NCBI GenBank assembly: GCA_001584585.1
Contig: LSYV01000015.1
Location: forward strand, 317,972-381,971
DNA from: Gonium pectorale
Lineage: Eukaryota; Chlorophyta; Chlorophyceae; Chlamydomonadales; Volvocaceae
Reading direction: 5' to 3'
DNA: 64,000 nt
A model generated the notes under the pieces. That model worked only from the letters and a program-made list of their open reading frames with translations. It was not told where the DNA came from and did no database searches. Below are positions 12,502 to 24,200 of this stretch, piece by piece. The position numbers and the translations under genes are program-made. How positions within the stretch are numbered: the stretch's first letter is position 1; every line of letters starts with the position of its first letter.

Positions 12502-12817
12502 ACTGTGTGCAGACTACAGAATGGTGAGGGCGGTTTGCAAGCTTTTAATCGTTTGCTTTGGGAATCCACCGTACGGGATCACGCGGCACATGCCGCACAT
12601 AGGTGTAGTACAAAGGAGGTGGCTGCTTCAGCTTGTGGGTTTGCGGTCTGATGTTGATAAGGCACACATCGTAATGCGCTTGGGCTGGTCCTGTACATAG
12701 GCCTGCGGCCACGGTGGAAGCGGCCAGGCCGCCAATGAGCACATCACACCAGTGACACTGCCGACAGCTCCAGTGACGTTGACCTGCGATGACAGCGTCA
12801 CCGGTCTGCAGCTGGAC

Positions 12818-12865
12818 TTGACGCTAATGCGACTGCAGCAGCAGCAGCAGTCGCATTAGCGTCAA
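12818..12865. repeat. Perfect 19-bp inverted repeat with CAG-rich loop
   Basis: Left arm 12818-12836 (TTGACGCTAATGCGACTGC) is exactly complementary to 12847-12865, with a 10-nt loop AGCAGCAGCA. Pairing stops at the next base outward. It lies about 320 bp past the GNAT-like stop codon, so it may be in that gene's 3' UTR. Confidence 0.9.
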
Positions 12866-13203
12866 CGTAGCTAGCACGAAGCAGTAGTTCGGTCTGCCGG
12901 CTGAAACGTTGCGCAATACCGAAATGACAGCTTGATCCGGCGACTTGTAGCGTTGTGGGGTAATCTCCCATTTTCAGCGCATTTCTAGTGAAGCCAACAG
13001 GCACAAGACAGCGTATGGTCTGGCGGGCGTATCAGTGTTGAACTGAATAACACTTACAAAGGAACGAGACTGGCTACCGGTACGCCGAGTGCACGAAGGG
13101 CTGGGTATGCCAGGCTTGCCGGATGGATGACATTACCGGCGGTCACATTTTGGATCGGGCTGAAGAAACGGCAGAATCGGCAGTGGTGCATCAAACCGCA
13201 GCG

Positions 13204-13218
13204 TTACAGCGGCTGTAA
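13204..13218. terminator. Palindromic TTACAGCGGCTGTAA, possible two-way poly(A) signal
   Basis: A 7-bp inverted repeat around one base that gives TGTAA on both strands. It is about 700 nt past the GNAT-like stop (12501, +) and about 880 nt past the transporter stop (14096, -), close to midway between convergent genes. Confidence 0.5.
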
Positions 13219-14095
13219 ATAATATTTGCAGACCCGCTAGGCAGGAAGGGCTCACATTAACGGTTTTAGCGGAGTACTTGTTCTCATCTATCTCCACCGC
13301 TGTGGAATATACTGCGTACACCTTCAGGAAAAACCGTTCCAGTGCGGATTCACGGGCCGTTGCGATTCGGCACTTATGTCTTCAGGTGTCAAGGACACGC
13401 CGTTTAGGGCGGACCCGGCCGATACCTTCAGGACGCTGTACACAACCGGAGTACATGGTGCCCGACCGGCAAGTACCGCATTTCCCCATCACTTGTCGGC
13501 AAACCCAGAACTCCATTGCTGTAAGCAGACATAAAACCTAGTGTCATCCGCAGTCACAGGGTTGTTCTGCACGACTGCCGCGCTCGAGCTAAATCATGGT
13601 AACGAGAAGATAATGATGCAGAGTATGCACTGACAAAACCCGACAAAACCCGTTCATGCGAACCCCACGAAAAGGGTTCTACTAACCAAACGGCACTCGG
13701 CTCCGAACTAAGACTGATTGCTTGCAGGTGCAAGCATGGGAAGCTCACACACTCTCCCTCTCCCACGAATGACTGCAACGAGCCATTTATGAAGATGATA
13801 GCGTATCCCAACCTACCACCTGATGCGACCACCAACACCTTCCAAGTCCGGCAAATCGCACAGACGAGCTGGCTTGCGCAGCGAACGCTTGGGGTTTACG
13901 GGTTTAGAATGCAACGGAGTCCAATTCCCTAAAAACGTACCATAACAATATCTAATGTACGGTCTACTGCCGGCTTGCGTAAAAGCACGACAGCGGCTCT
14001 CATCTTGATCCCAGTTGCCAGCACCGCCACCGGGATGACTGCGCCTGGGTGAAACCTTTCATGCCTACGCACCACCACGCTGCGCGCGCAGCCGT

Positions 14096-17000
14096 TTATG
14101 ACCAGCGGGTGGCGTTGACAGGCGCGGGCATGTTGCGGAGCACGCGCAGCGCCGGGCAGGCATTGGTGAAGTTTGGCGAGGCGGGGTCGAAGTTGGGGCC
14201 GTTGCACATGGCCGCGCCCGCAAAGTTCTGCTCCTGGCCCAGGGTGACAAGGGTGTTCTCCTGGACGAGAGCCACGGCGCGGGCCAGGTAGTCTACGGCG
14301 TCGTCTGCGGGCAGGTCACGGTCGAAGGGGAACAAGGCTAACGGGTCGAGACACTGACGGACGACCGGAAGGCACGACAGGCTCTATGAGGCACGGCCCC
14401 GACGGGGCCTAAGAGAGAGCTGAGAGGACAAGGCAGGGGTCGTCGGAGCCCAAGCGCTTTGCCCATGCTAGACCGTCCCGTACTTACTAACTTTGATGGT
14501 GCCCACGGTGCGCGGGGTGAGCCAAGTGTTGCCGGTGCGCACAAAGCTGTTGATGGAGCGGTTGAGCGACGACCAGCGAGTGTTATTGAGGCGGACCAGG
14601 TTGCCAGCGTCCTAGGAGCGAAGAGCGGAGGGCGCGGAATGGTAAGCAGCGGAGGGAGACCAGCAGGGCTACAGTTGCGTGACAGGGTAGGCGCCGCCAT
14701 TACCGCAGAACATGTTGGAAACATGCACATGGCGCCGGGCAACAAGCCTTTTACCGCTTGTAGCACGAACCCAGCGCAAACAAAGCTAACTAGCCGGAGC
14801 GGCCAGTCCAGCACCACCGCCACTACTCACCGACGCGTTCTTGAAAGCGTACAGGGTGCTGTTCATGTCGCGAGCCATGGAGCGGCCGATGCCCACCACG
14901 TTGTCCTCATACACCCGCACCAGGTTGTTGCAGCTCATCGACGGCGCAAACACGCCCTGGGCGAACAGCGCAGCGGTGGAGAGGGCCACAACAAACAGCG
15001 TAAGGCCCCACGAAATGAAGGTGATGCCAAGGAACTTCCAGTTGACGCCGCTCTTGCCCTCCAGCATGCCCAGCCCCACGATGCCACCGGTGATGCACTG
15101 AGAGGAGGAGGTGGGCAGTCCGTACTGGGCCGCAATCATGATGACCAGGGCGGTGGCCAGCTCGGCGGCGAAGCCGCGGGTAGGCGACAGCTTTGCGTAG
15201 CGCATGCCGACGGCGCGGGTGACCTTATAGCTGCGGGGTGGATTGGATGGGGAGGGGGCGCAACCTGCATTAACACATGCAAATCGGACCAGGCACAGCG
15301 CAAACTTAAGTGCAATCAAGCCTTTCCTGAACCTCAGGTCACTCACCCGTAGGTGGCCAGGCCGGTGACTAGGCCAAGCGCCGAGATCATGATGGTCCAG
15401 ATGGGGGCGTTCACCTTCGATGGCAGGATACCGTCCTTGACAGCGTACCAGATGGTGGTGAGGGGACCGGCCATGTAGCCGACCTCACCGGCGCCGTGGG
15501 CGAAAATCACGCAGATCGCGGAGAACACCTGCGGACAATAGAGCACGTCCCATGGATGCCCAACAACACAGCATGCAGCACTGGACACGAGGATACAACT
15601 TGCCCGTCACATTAGCTTGACTACACCGCGGCTCGTGTGTGTGTACACACCCTACTGCGTATGTAGCTGCACCCGGTCGCCACGCACTGGATCAGGAGTC
15701 ACACGGTTGCTTTGAACTGTGATGTAGCGTTAGGAGGAGATACTTTCCAGCTGCCGTCAAAGAGCAATGTGCCAGTCGGGCCAGTCGGGCAAGAGGTAAC
15801 CTGGTGGTCCTACGACTTGGGCATGTTCCACCTCTCCACTGCCTACAGGTTTGGCCATGGCCCGACGCTTCTGTCGCTAAATCCGGGAGGATGCCGTACC
15901 TGCAGGTAGGAGAAGGCGTACTCAGCCTTGGGGTCGAACACCTCCGCGTTGGCGTGGATGGCAGCCACGATGGGGTCCTCCTCAACCACCTTGTGCACGT
16001 CGACCTCCATGCCTGGGGACGAGACGCAGCATCACGAAACGGGTCAAGGCAGGAGAGCTGCAAATGCACCACCTTCACTGCCAAGCATTCCAGTCCAGGA
16101 AACCTCACAACAAACCACTTCTAATCTGCTTGTAAGTTACGTGCCATGTCGTTCTCACCGTACATAGCAACGTCGCGGATGCTCTTGCAGGCCTTGAGGA
16201 ACTTCGAGTTGGTCTGACCCCCAGCACCCTCGGCGGCCTCGTCCTCCTTTGCCTTGTTCGCCTCCTCATCAGCAGCAGCCTTTGCCTTCTCGGCGTCATC
16301 GCGGAACTTCTTGTCGGCCTTCCACTTGAGCAGCGGCAGCACGATGATGATGGTCAGGAAAGTGAGGCCGCCAGCGCAGATGGCGGAGATCCACGCGGCC
16401 TTGCTATCGGACCAGTTGTCGCCCTGCTTTTCGGTGAGCATTTTCTTGGCGCCGCGAGTGAAGATGAAGTAGATGCTGCAAAGTGCACGGGGAAGAGAGA
16501 GGCCGCGGTACGTCATGGCTCAAGCATGTTTCATATAGCACAGTCACAGCCACAACCGCACCACCGCCGCCAGCATAGCACAGATCCACAGGCAGGGCGG
16601 AGACAGGGGAGAAGGGGAGCACGAAGGGGAGTACATGTATCGCACTCAGCAGGACGCGATGCGCGTGACGCGCGTCACGGTGTGGAGAGCTGGGCGCGCA
16701 CGCTACAAGGTTGCGACGACAATTCCTAAACCCATTGCCAGCGCGAAGGGGGGCGTTACGAGTCAACTTACTTAATCCAGGTAGTCAACATCACCATGAA
16801 GGGGAGCACCCAGAACGACAGCATGTACGAGTTTGCGCGGCGCAGCACCTGCACAACGCACCAACTTGTTACTAGGTGCTGAGGCCGGCTGACGTATTTG
16901 GGAGACGAGGATAGGCCGCTCCGCAAGCCCAAAGAAAAGCATCGGCAACAATACTGCGCGCCCTTAGATAGTGTGCTACCATGGCCGATGGGGGATGGGC

Positions 17001-18847
17001 GCATGGCTGCTGGGAGACGAGCACCCGACCATGACAAGCTGGCGGAATAAACCATGCTCACCAGAGTGCGGACAATAAGGAAGATAATCACGGAGGCCAG
17101 GCCTGTGGAGAGGTGGCTAAATCGTGTCATGGTACAGGGTCAGCATCGTTCGCGACCTCCGTAAATTCTCACCCCATGCCGTATCTCACCTGTCAACACA
17201 GGACTCACAAACCAGGCTAAGATGATCGGGACGACGCCGCGGTACGGGGGGAACACCTGAGGACCATCGATGAGGAGGGTACCAACCGGACGTCGGGGCC
17301 AAACTGTTGGTTGGTTCAAGGTTCAGTGGTTCACCTGTATACTAACAAATGATAGACAGAGAACAGATAACCGATGCCAGCCAGTCGGGTATCGTGCAAG
17401 AGGACAACGTTCATGGCCCCAACGCGCATGCCACTCCCGACCACCAGTGCCCGGAACCCCATGACCAACATGCCCGAGGGGTTTACAATTACTGGTACCC
17501 TATGATCTCAGGATGCGAACAGGTCAACGCCATGCTTGCTGTGGCAAACCAATGCATTCCGGTTGCTCGCCGAGGGTCCCGCTCGATCATGCACGTGAAG
17601 AGGCGCATGCGAGACAGCGCCCAGCTCACTGCAGCGAACCCCACGTGTCATGGCCGCACCCACTGCATTCGCTTCGAGCCAACAGGCATCCAGGCAACGG
17701 CACGGCGCCCACCCTACAAGCCCGTGCAGGGCGAGTCCTGCGGCCCAGTAGGCACCCCCACGGAGCCGCTCGCACGCGTGCTCACCGCCTTGTCGGGAGT
17801 CGCCCAGTTGACTGCACCGCTGCCGCCGTACACAAACGAAAAGCCGATGATTGCGCCAATGATGGAGTGCGTGGCACTGACGTTGAGCTCGTAATACGAC
17901 GCGAGCGCCTGCCACACGAAGCCGGTCTGCATGGAGTGGAGGGAAGGAATAAGCATCGGCGGGCAGGCCTTGCATACCGGACGGCACTTGATTCACCCAT
18001 CGCAAGCCGACAAAGCCACAACGTACACATGTATTCATGCCCCTATGCACGCTTGGCCGTCACTCCTCCCGTGCAGTCGGCACGCCGTCAGCATGCTTAA
18101 AGGTATGACACATCCAGAAATCGAAGCTTGATTGGCGCTCCCGTACAACCCACCGTCAGAGCGCAAATCATGCCATAGGCGTAGATCTCGGGCTCTCGGT
18201 AAAAGACATTGATATTAGCAATGCCGTTGGCGATGGTGGAGGTTGACACGCGCCCAAGTACGACAGCACCCACAAAGTTGAAAACCGCCGCAATGATCAC
18301 AGCTGCAATGTGGAAAATGGGGAGAGGGCCTTAATAGATGGCGCGTGACGGTGCTGGCGACCTTCATTTGGCCGTGACATAACGTGGGAAGAGGGAGCCC
18401 TGCTGCATCGCATGAGTGTTCCCCGGGCTGCGTGTACGTCTCGTCCAGGGGCACCGAGAACTGAACGTGCCAGTGTCTTGCTGTCAGGCTTTCCAGTGTG
18501 AGCTTACCCTGCTTGAGTGTAAGCGTCTTTGCGCCCACAGACGTGCCAAACGCGTTGGCGACATCGTTCGAGCCTGTGCAGGTAAAAGTCGAAGCCCAGC
18601 CTTTACGTATACGAGGAGCAAACAACAGGCACTGCATGCGCCGCACCTGTGCCCCAGCCATAGGCGAAGGCTGCGAACGTGCCCACAACAATAAGCCAGA
18701 GGTACTGAAGGCCAAAGATGAGACTTGGTTAGGAAGTGACGGCGGTCAGCGTTGTGTGAAAGCCTTGCATGGGCGGTCGGAATCGTGCAACGAGTGCGAG
18801 CTCGAGCTCTGCCAGCAACCTACCTCTGGCTGTGCAAGGTCGGCCAT
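14096..18847 (-). CDS. PTB: PHO4-family (PTB-type) phosphate transporter
   Basis: Integral membrane cotransporter of inorganic phosphate. Exons: 18847-18824, 18704-18647, 18573-18508, 18302-18154, 17926-17786, 17256-17190, 17102-17062, 16848-16772, 16475-16159, 16012-15900, 15528-15347, 15230-14831, 14611-14488, 14337-14096; 666 aa, all phases matching. The first PHO4 signature is GSNDVANAFGTSVGAKT; NVSATHSIIGAIIGF and GLPTSSSQCITGG are typical. The duplicated second signature reads FAHGAGEVGYMAGP. Hydrophobic helices cluster in the N- and C-terminal thirds; exon 9 gives a charged cytoplasmic loop rich in Lys, Ala and Glu (KKFRDDAEKAKAAADEEANK). Exon 1 codes only eight residues. Algal PTB genes often respond to phosphate starvation; no such element was recognised here. 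Confidence 0.93.
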
Positions 18848-21249
18848 CTTGTGATGTCAAATGACGACCTACTAGAAAACAACGCACGACTCGACGGTTT
18901 AGACAACCCCACGAGCACAACTGGTGTTGCTTCATATGAACCCACGAACTCATCGCAAAGGTTCGTTACTTTGGAATTCTTTCGCCGAATATTCCGCTCT
19001 CCATGAGAGTTTCAATGAAACGTTGTAGTGGTAGGGACTATCGTGGTAGTGATGCTTTTGACAGTAAAACAGTAGGGGATGTCATACAGTAAGTTTTTCA
19101 TACACGCTTACCATGTTAATTTGCTTTGATCGAAAAGCCAACGGGTTTAGCAACCAGGTGACTTGCGCGAGGCCTTGTAAGGCTTGTCCTCCATGCGGTT
19201 CGAAAGTTGTTTTATTGTATATAAAATGCAAGAGACGTGGTTGGAATAGCTGACGGTTGGACTGGGCTCGGCGGAGAAAGACACAATCTGTAACTATTGC
19301 ATTACCTATTAAAAATTAATACATAACGAGAGCAGAACAGCACATGTGTTGAAATGCATGACTGTCCGACTACCGACCTGCATGACTGACTGTCGGTATC
19401 TGACCAACTGGCCGGAGCGTAGCAATTAGATGGCACAGAACTGGTCTGTAGTTTCGTAGACACTGTAATTCGGCACTGTGGGTTGCACAGCGCTACAGGT
19501 GTCGACATACGGAACAGGTTTCAGGTACAGGTTGCTTTCATGCTAGGTGCTACATATTTTCCAAACACAAGGAAACTTATTTGCGATCGCGGGGCGTCTT
19601 GTCGACGGGACGGGACGGGACGTGCGACCTAACCAGAGCTGCTCTGGACCTAACCAACATGTTGTTTGAAACGTCTGCGCAAATGCCGTATCAGCATCTC
19701 TTGTCATTGCGGGAACAGCGGGGCATGAGCTTCCGGGCATCTCCTGCGATATGGAGTTTGCCCGGGTCCGGCCCCAGTGGGCAGGGAGGTCGGGAGGGAT
19801 GCGGCCGTGTCATCGGGAAGCAATTAGTGAATCCGTGCATTAGTATGATATAACGTTCGCTCGCCCTTGAGTAGCATGAAGGCCATGCAAACTTCTTTTT
19901 TGTATAAAGGACCCGCACTGCCTACCGCTCCACGTGCTTACTTGCGGAAGTACTTCGCTTGCCAGCAGTGCAGGGCAAGAGCATGCAGGCGCCCCGAGCT
20001 GCACCACGGCCCACGCCTCGACTAGGTACAGGGTCACCGTGTCAACCCGTGTACGACTGCATACATAGGCGATACATCGCGGCCAGCAGGGCGCAGGGCA
20101 TCTTGCGGCGACACTGAGAAGCGCCCCTGTGGTCCGAGCCTCAGGTCAAGACCCACCTGCGGGTTATACAGATTGCGGCCATGAGGCAGCCATGAAACGC
20201 CGCGCCGTGGTAGACAGGCACGCTCCAGGCAGCAGAGGCCCACTTGAACGGTTACGTTTTTCGGAGAGCAGGTACGCGACCCTTAGGCACTAACCTGCCA
20301 TCAGGGCGCCCCATGGCTATGGGGTTCCGTGCGGTTGCAAGGAGTTGCTCCGCACGAAAGCCTAGAAGGAACATCAAGCGTGCGCCGCCTGCAGGGAAAA
20401 TGGCGGCAAGTGCATTTGCGCTGCTGGCCAATGCGGGCAGACGCGCGTCGCTAGCTAGCGCAGAGCCAGATGCGTGGCCAGATATATCCTTACGCTTACG
20501 ATCCCCGGGGTGATAGGCTGACCCTCCAACAGCCCTGACTTTTGTAATACCGGTTTGACAGTGGGAGAGCTACCTTTTCTGCTGGGTACAAAGCCAAGTG
20601 TTAATGCTCGGCGCCCCCACTGAACTTCCTTTCTCGTGCGCTGCCATGGCCGTCATGGTCTGTCGCGAACATTGGCATGAAAACCCGAAACGCAAGCGGC
20701 CGCTTTCTAGTTTCGAAACCGCATAGTGTCATCAGCAGCCTCAATGCCTTTCCCTAGACTGTCGTGACATACCGATTGCGCCTCACCATGTTCAGGCACA
20801 TCCTGCACACGCGGCAAGCACCATATATATACACCGAAAGCAGCGCCCGGCCTCAACATCAGAGCGACCTACGGGCCTCCTGCGTACCTGCTCCATCAAG
20901 CTCTCTGCCGGCCCGCCTCCATACATAAAAAAGAGAACCAGAAACGGGGGAGGCACCCACACATAACAAACATCCTGCCTAAATGGAGCAGCAAACACAA
21001 ATCACACCACGAAGCGTGCACGCGCGGCCGCGTCTCCCGCCACTGCCGGCGCTGCCATCTGGAGGTCAACCCAGCTCAGCACTACCACCTGCTCAGCCAG
21101 CCTCAGTATGTCAATAGCGTCAGGTCTGTACTATATTGCTTTTGGGCTCCGAGGGCTGCCGGCCAGGCTTCTTGCTTGTGCACCTGCTTGCTTCACGCCT
21201 GTGTTGATCCGGTACACTGTCTCCGCGCCCGCGTTCCCAGCACCGTGAG
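18848..21249. other. Intergenic, AT-richer stretch
   Basis: About 2.4 kb between the transporter start and the EDEM3-like stop. 18850-19560 is visibly richer in A and T than the surroundings. A 26-bp match to the dispersed repeat lies at 20931-20956. The longest open frames (under 100 codons) look non-coding to me. Confidence 0.5.
20931..20956 (+). repeat. Dispersed repeat, partial copy C
   Basis: AAAGAGAACCAGAAACGGGG followed by GAGGCA is almost identical to the start of the copy at 51007. Only the 5' part of the unit is present. Confidence 0.6.
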
Positions 21250-24200
21250 TCATGGCATCTGGCCCTGCGCTCGCAACTTCTCCCGCTCGGCGGCCATGCG
21301 CGCACTCGACTGAGCCAGCTGTTGGAGCAGCTCCACGGCCTTCCCGTCGTCCAGGATGGACTCGAACAGCTGCTGCAGTGTGCGGCCCCGGCCCAGGACG
21401 TTTGCCGCGAGGAACGCCTGAGAGCTGCCGGGGACCAGCATATCAATCCGTGTGTTCACGGTGGGGGCGCCGCCGTCGGGTCCATGCCGCTCTCCGCTTC
21501 CTCCCGCCGCACACGTGCCGCCCGGGCCGGCAGCCGCAGCAGCAGCGGCCGCTGCAGCCCTGGCCGCCCAGGCCGCGCCGCCTCGCGTCATCAAGCTCAG
21601 CGGCAGGAGCGACAGGCTGGCGACGAGCGGCCGCTGGCCGGCAGCCGCTGCAGCAGCGGCCATACGCAGCAGGCGCCGTCCGTCCGCCCCGCCTAACAGT
21701 ACCGCGGGGATGGCCGGGTCCTGTCCCGTTTCGTCGCCTGCCATGCCCAGCAGCTCTCCTGGGGGCTTCAAATTGAGGACAACCATAGCTAGCGCGCCTG
21801 AGGGGGAACGGGGACACACGGCGCCACCAGGGAGATTCAGGATTCGTAGACTGTACCCTGGGTACCGTAGTAATGAACTATTACACTAGACTAACTCGGG
21901 TACGCAGCGTTGCCCCTGCCTCCTAATCCTCCCTCCGCCCCTACCCACTCACCCGCGTCCTGCAGCAGCTTCGCCTTGTGCACAAACGAGCAGCCGCCCC
22001 GCGACACCACCACCACAGAACCGGCCAGCATGTCGGGGTTGATGGGGCGCTCGCAGGCGTCGAGCGGCTGGGACACGGCCTGCATTGGTGCCGCGAGGTG
22101 GGGAGCGTCACGAGTGAGGCCTTACGGCTGCAGACCCCGACAACACCACACCACTGACACGCGGTACCCGGACAAACGCGGCCGGCAATCGGACAGCCAC
22201 GCCCCAGGCGCCTCGCCACGTCGCTTGCATGGGATGCCCCGCACGCACTCACGCACCAGCGCGCCGGTGGCGGTGGGCACGTTAGCGCAGGGCCCGGTCT
22301 TGTGGGTGTCGCGGGCCCATTCGGGACCCTCCCAAAAGTAGTCTTCATCATCGGCGTCGACCAAATGGCTGACGTCGCCGTCGCCGCCGGCAGCAGACCC
22401 GCGGGTCGGCCTGGAGCCTTGCGACGCCTGTCGCACGCCCGCCGCGTCAGCCAACGGGCAGGAGCTGCCCCATGGCCTTACAGCACCACCGTACACGATG
22501 CCCTCTACCGGGGATGTCAGGTGGCCTGTGTTCGCACCCTCAGCATCGTCGCCGTCGGCATCTGCTGCCGCCCCCAGCCTGGCCGCCGCCGCCAGCAGGT
22601 GGTGCAGGCAGTGCGGCGTGATGTCGTACAGCTCAGGCCCGAACAGCGCCGCCATGCCCTCCAGCACCAGCGACGCCTCGCCGCCGTCACCGCCTCGTAC
22701 GACCATCAGCCCGTACTCGTCGTCGAGACGCTCCGTCGACTGCCGTTGCTGCCGCTGTTGCTGCTGGCGTCGCCGCTTGTGCGCTTGCTGCCGCTGCTGG
22801 TCCGTCTGCTGGGTGCTGGCGCCCTGGGCGGGTGCCCCCTCCGTACCTGGCTCGTCAGGCGCGAGCGCCATCTGCAATACGATCGCATTGTACGGCGGAC
22901 CGTGCTGTACATCGTGCTGTGTGATGCCCCGTACGCTGTTGCAAGACAGGCCGCCGTCGCGGCCGACCTTGATGGCGCACACCACCTGAGCGAGCACCTG
23001 ACGGCCGCCGTCTGGAGGCAGGGCAGGGCGAGGGACACAAGTTGGGAGACATGCGAGGCGGGCGGAGTAACCAGGCAGCAGAAGTGCGCGCGCGGGCTGG
23101 GGCGGTCGACACGCAGCGTCGCAGGTCAAGACTGCGTTGAATGAAAGCTCAATCAAACAATAAACGTTAGCAGCTGGAAATGCGCTGAAACGGCCTGACG
23201 CTCGGTGTTGCGGCACCTGCATTCTCAAGAGCCAACCTGGGAGGTGCAGGGAGGTGCAGAGTGCTGCAGTGTCCTTCTGCAATCCGCTTTGATTGCGGAG
23301 ACCCCAACGCCATTCACTTGCTTGACTAGTACCTGCCCCCATCGCCCCCACCGCCCCCGCTCGCCTGCCGACTCGTCAATGCTGTTCTTGGGCAGCCGCA
23401 TGGTCCGCGCGCGCGACGCATCGTCGCGGGGGGGCTGCCCCGCCATGCGGTGAGACACCACACAGCACGCCACGCACCGCCGGTGGCGCACCACGGCTGC
23501 GTCCGCCCGGTCCAGGGGCAGCAACGGGAAGGCGGCACGCAGGCTGGCCTCGGCCGCCGCCTGCGGAGGGCGCGCCGAGGGCGGGGCGGGTACGAATTGC
23601 GGGGCGGGCCGGGGGGCGGACGGGTTGGAGCACACGCTAACACGGCCGCAACCACAAACACAACCGCAACGGCTGCGACAACCACAACCTGTGCACCGTT
23701 GCGGAGCCAGGACTCAGGCCTGACGGTGTCATGCCAGCACCGTGCCGTACACTATGACATCAATCCGTACCTGCTCCTCCTCCGAGGGCGTGGCGCAGAC
23801 CTTTGCGCAGTTGGGCGGGACGGGTTGCGGCACCTCCATCTCCAGGGGAGGCACCGCGCCGCCGCTGCCCCGCTCCAGGCCCAGCCCGCCTGCAGCCCCG
23901 TCGCCTGCGTCAGCCGGTCCTCCCGGCTCCTGCCCTTGGCCCTGCGAGGCCGCTTGCCACCTGCCGCCTCCTTCCGCCACGGGGATGGCACCCTGCGGGA
24001 GCTCCGCCCCGTGGGCCTTGGTGGCAGTGGCTGCGAGGGCCGCCTGCTCCACGGCGAGTGCGGAAGGCAGCTCCGTCAGCCCTCCGTCGCCGATGAGCCC
24101 CAGCACCGCATTCGTGATGGCCTCTGGGGTTATACCGTGCACACTGGCCGCAGCCGCCGCTGCTGACACCGCGGGCAGGGCGTAACCAGCGGCAGCGTCA

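Larger units (their letters stand above)
12502..14095. other. Convergent intergenic region
   Basis: Lies between the 3' ends of the GNAT-like gene (+) and the phosphate transporter (-). It holds a perfect 19-bp hairpin (12818-12865) and a palindromic TGTAA signal (13204-13218), listed separately. No coding exon is supported. Confidence 0.6.

Noticed and set aside
19302..19918. Short open frames in the AT-richer intergenic region
   Set aside because: Under 100 codons, no splice continuity, no recognisable domain.
22122..23351. 409-codon minus-strand frame read as a single ORF
   Set aside because: Only 22257-22997 is coding (EDEM3 exon 15); the frame runs through both flanking introns.
23771..23780. 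EDEM3 exon 13 donor at CAG|GTACGG (phase 0)
   Set aside because: No acceptor gives the next coding frame from phase 0; a second GTACGG 21 nt downstream (exon end 23751, phase 2) joins the acceptor at 23636 cleanly.
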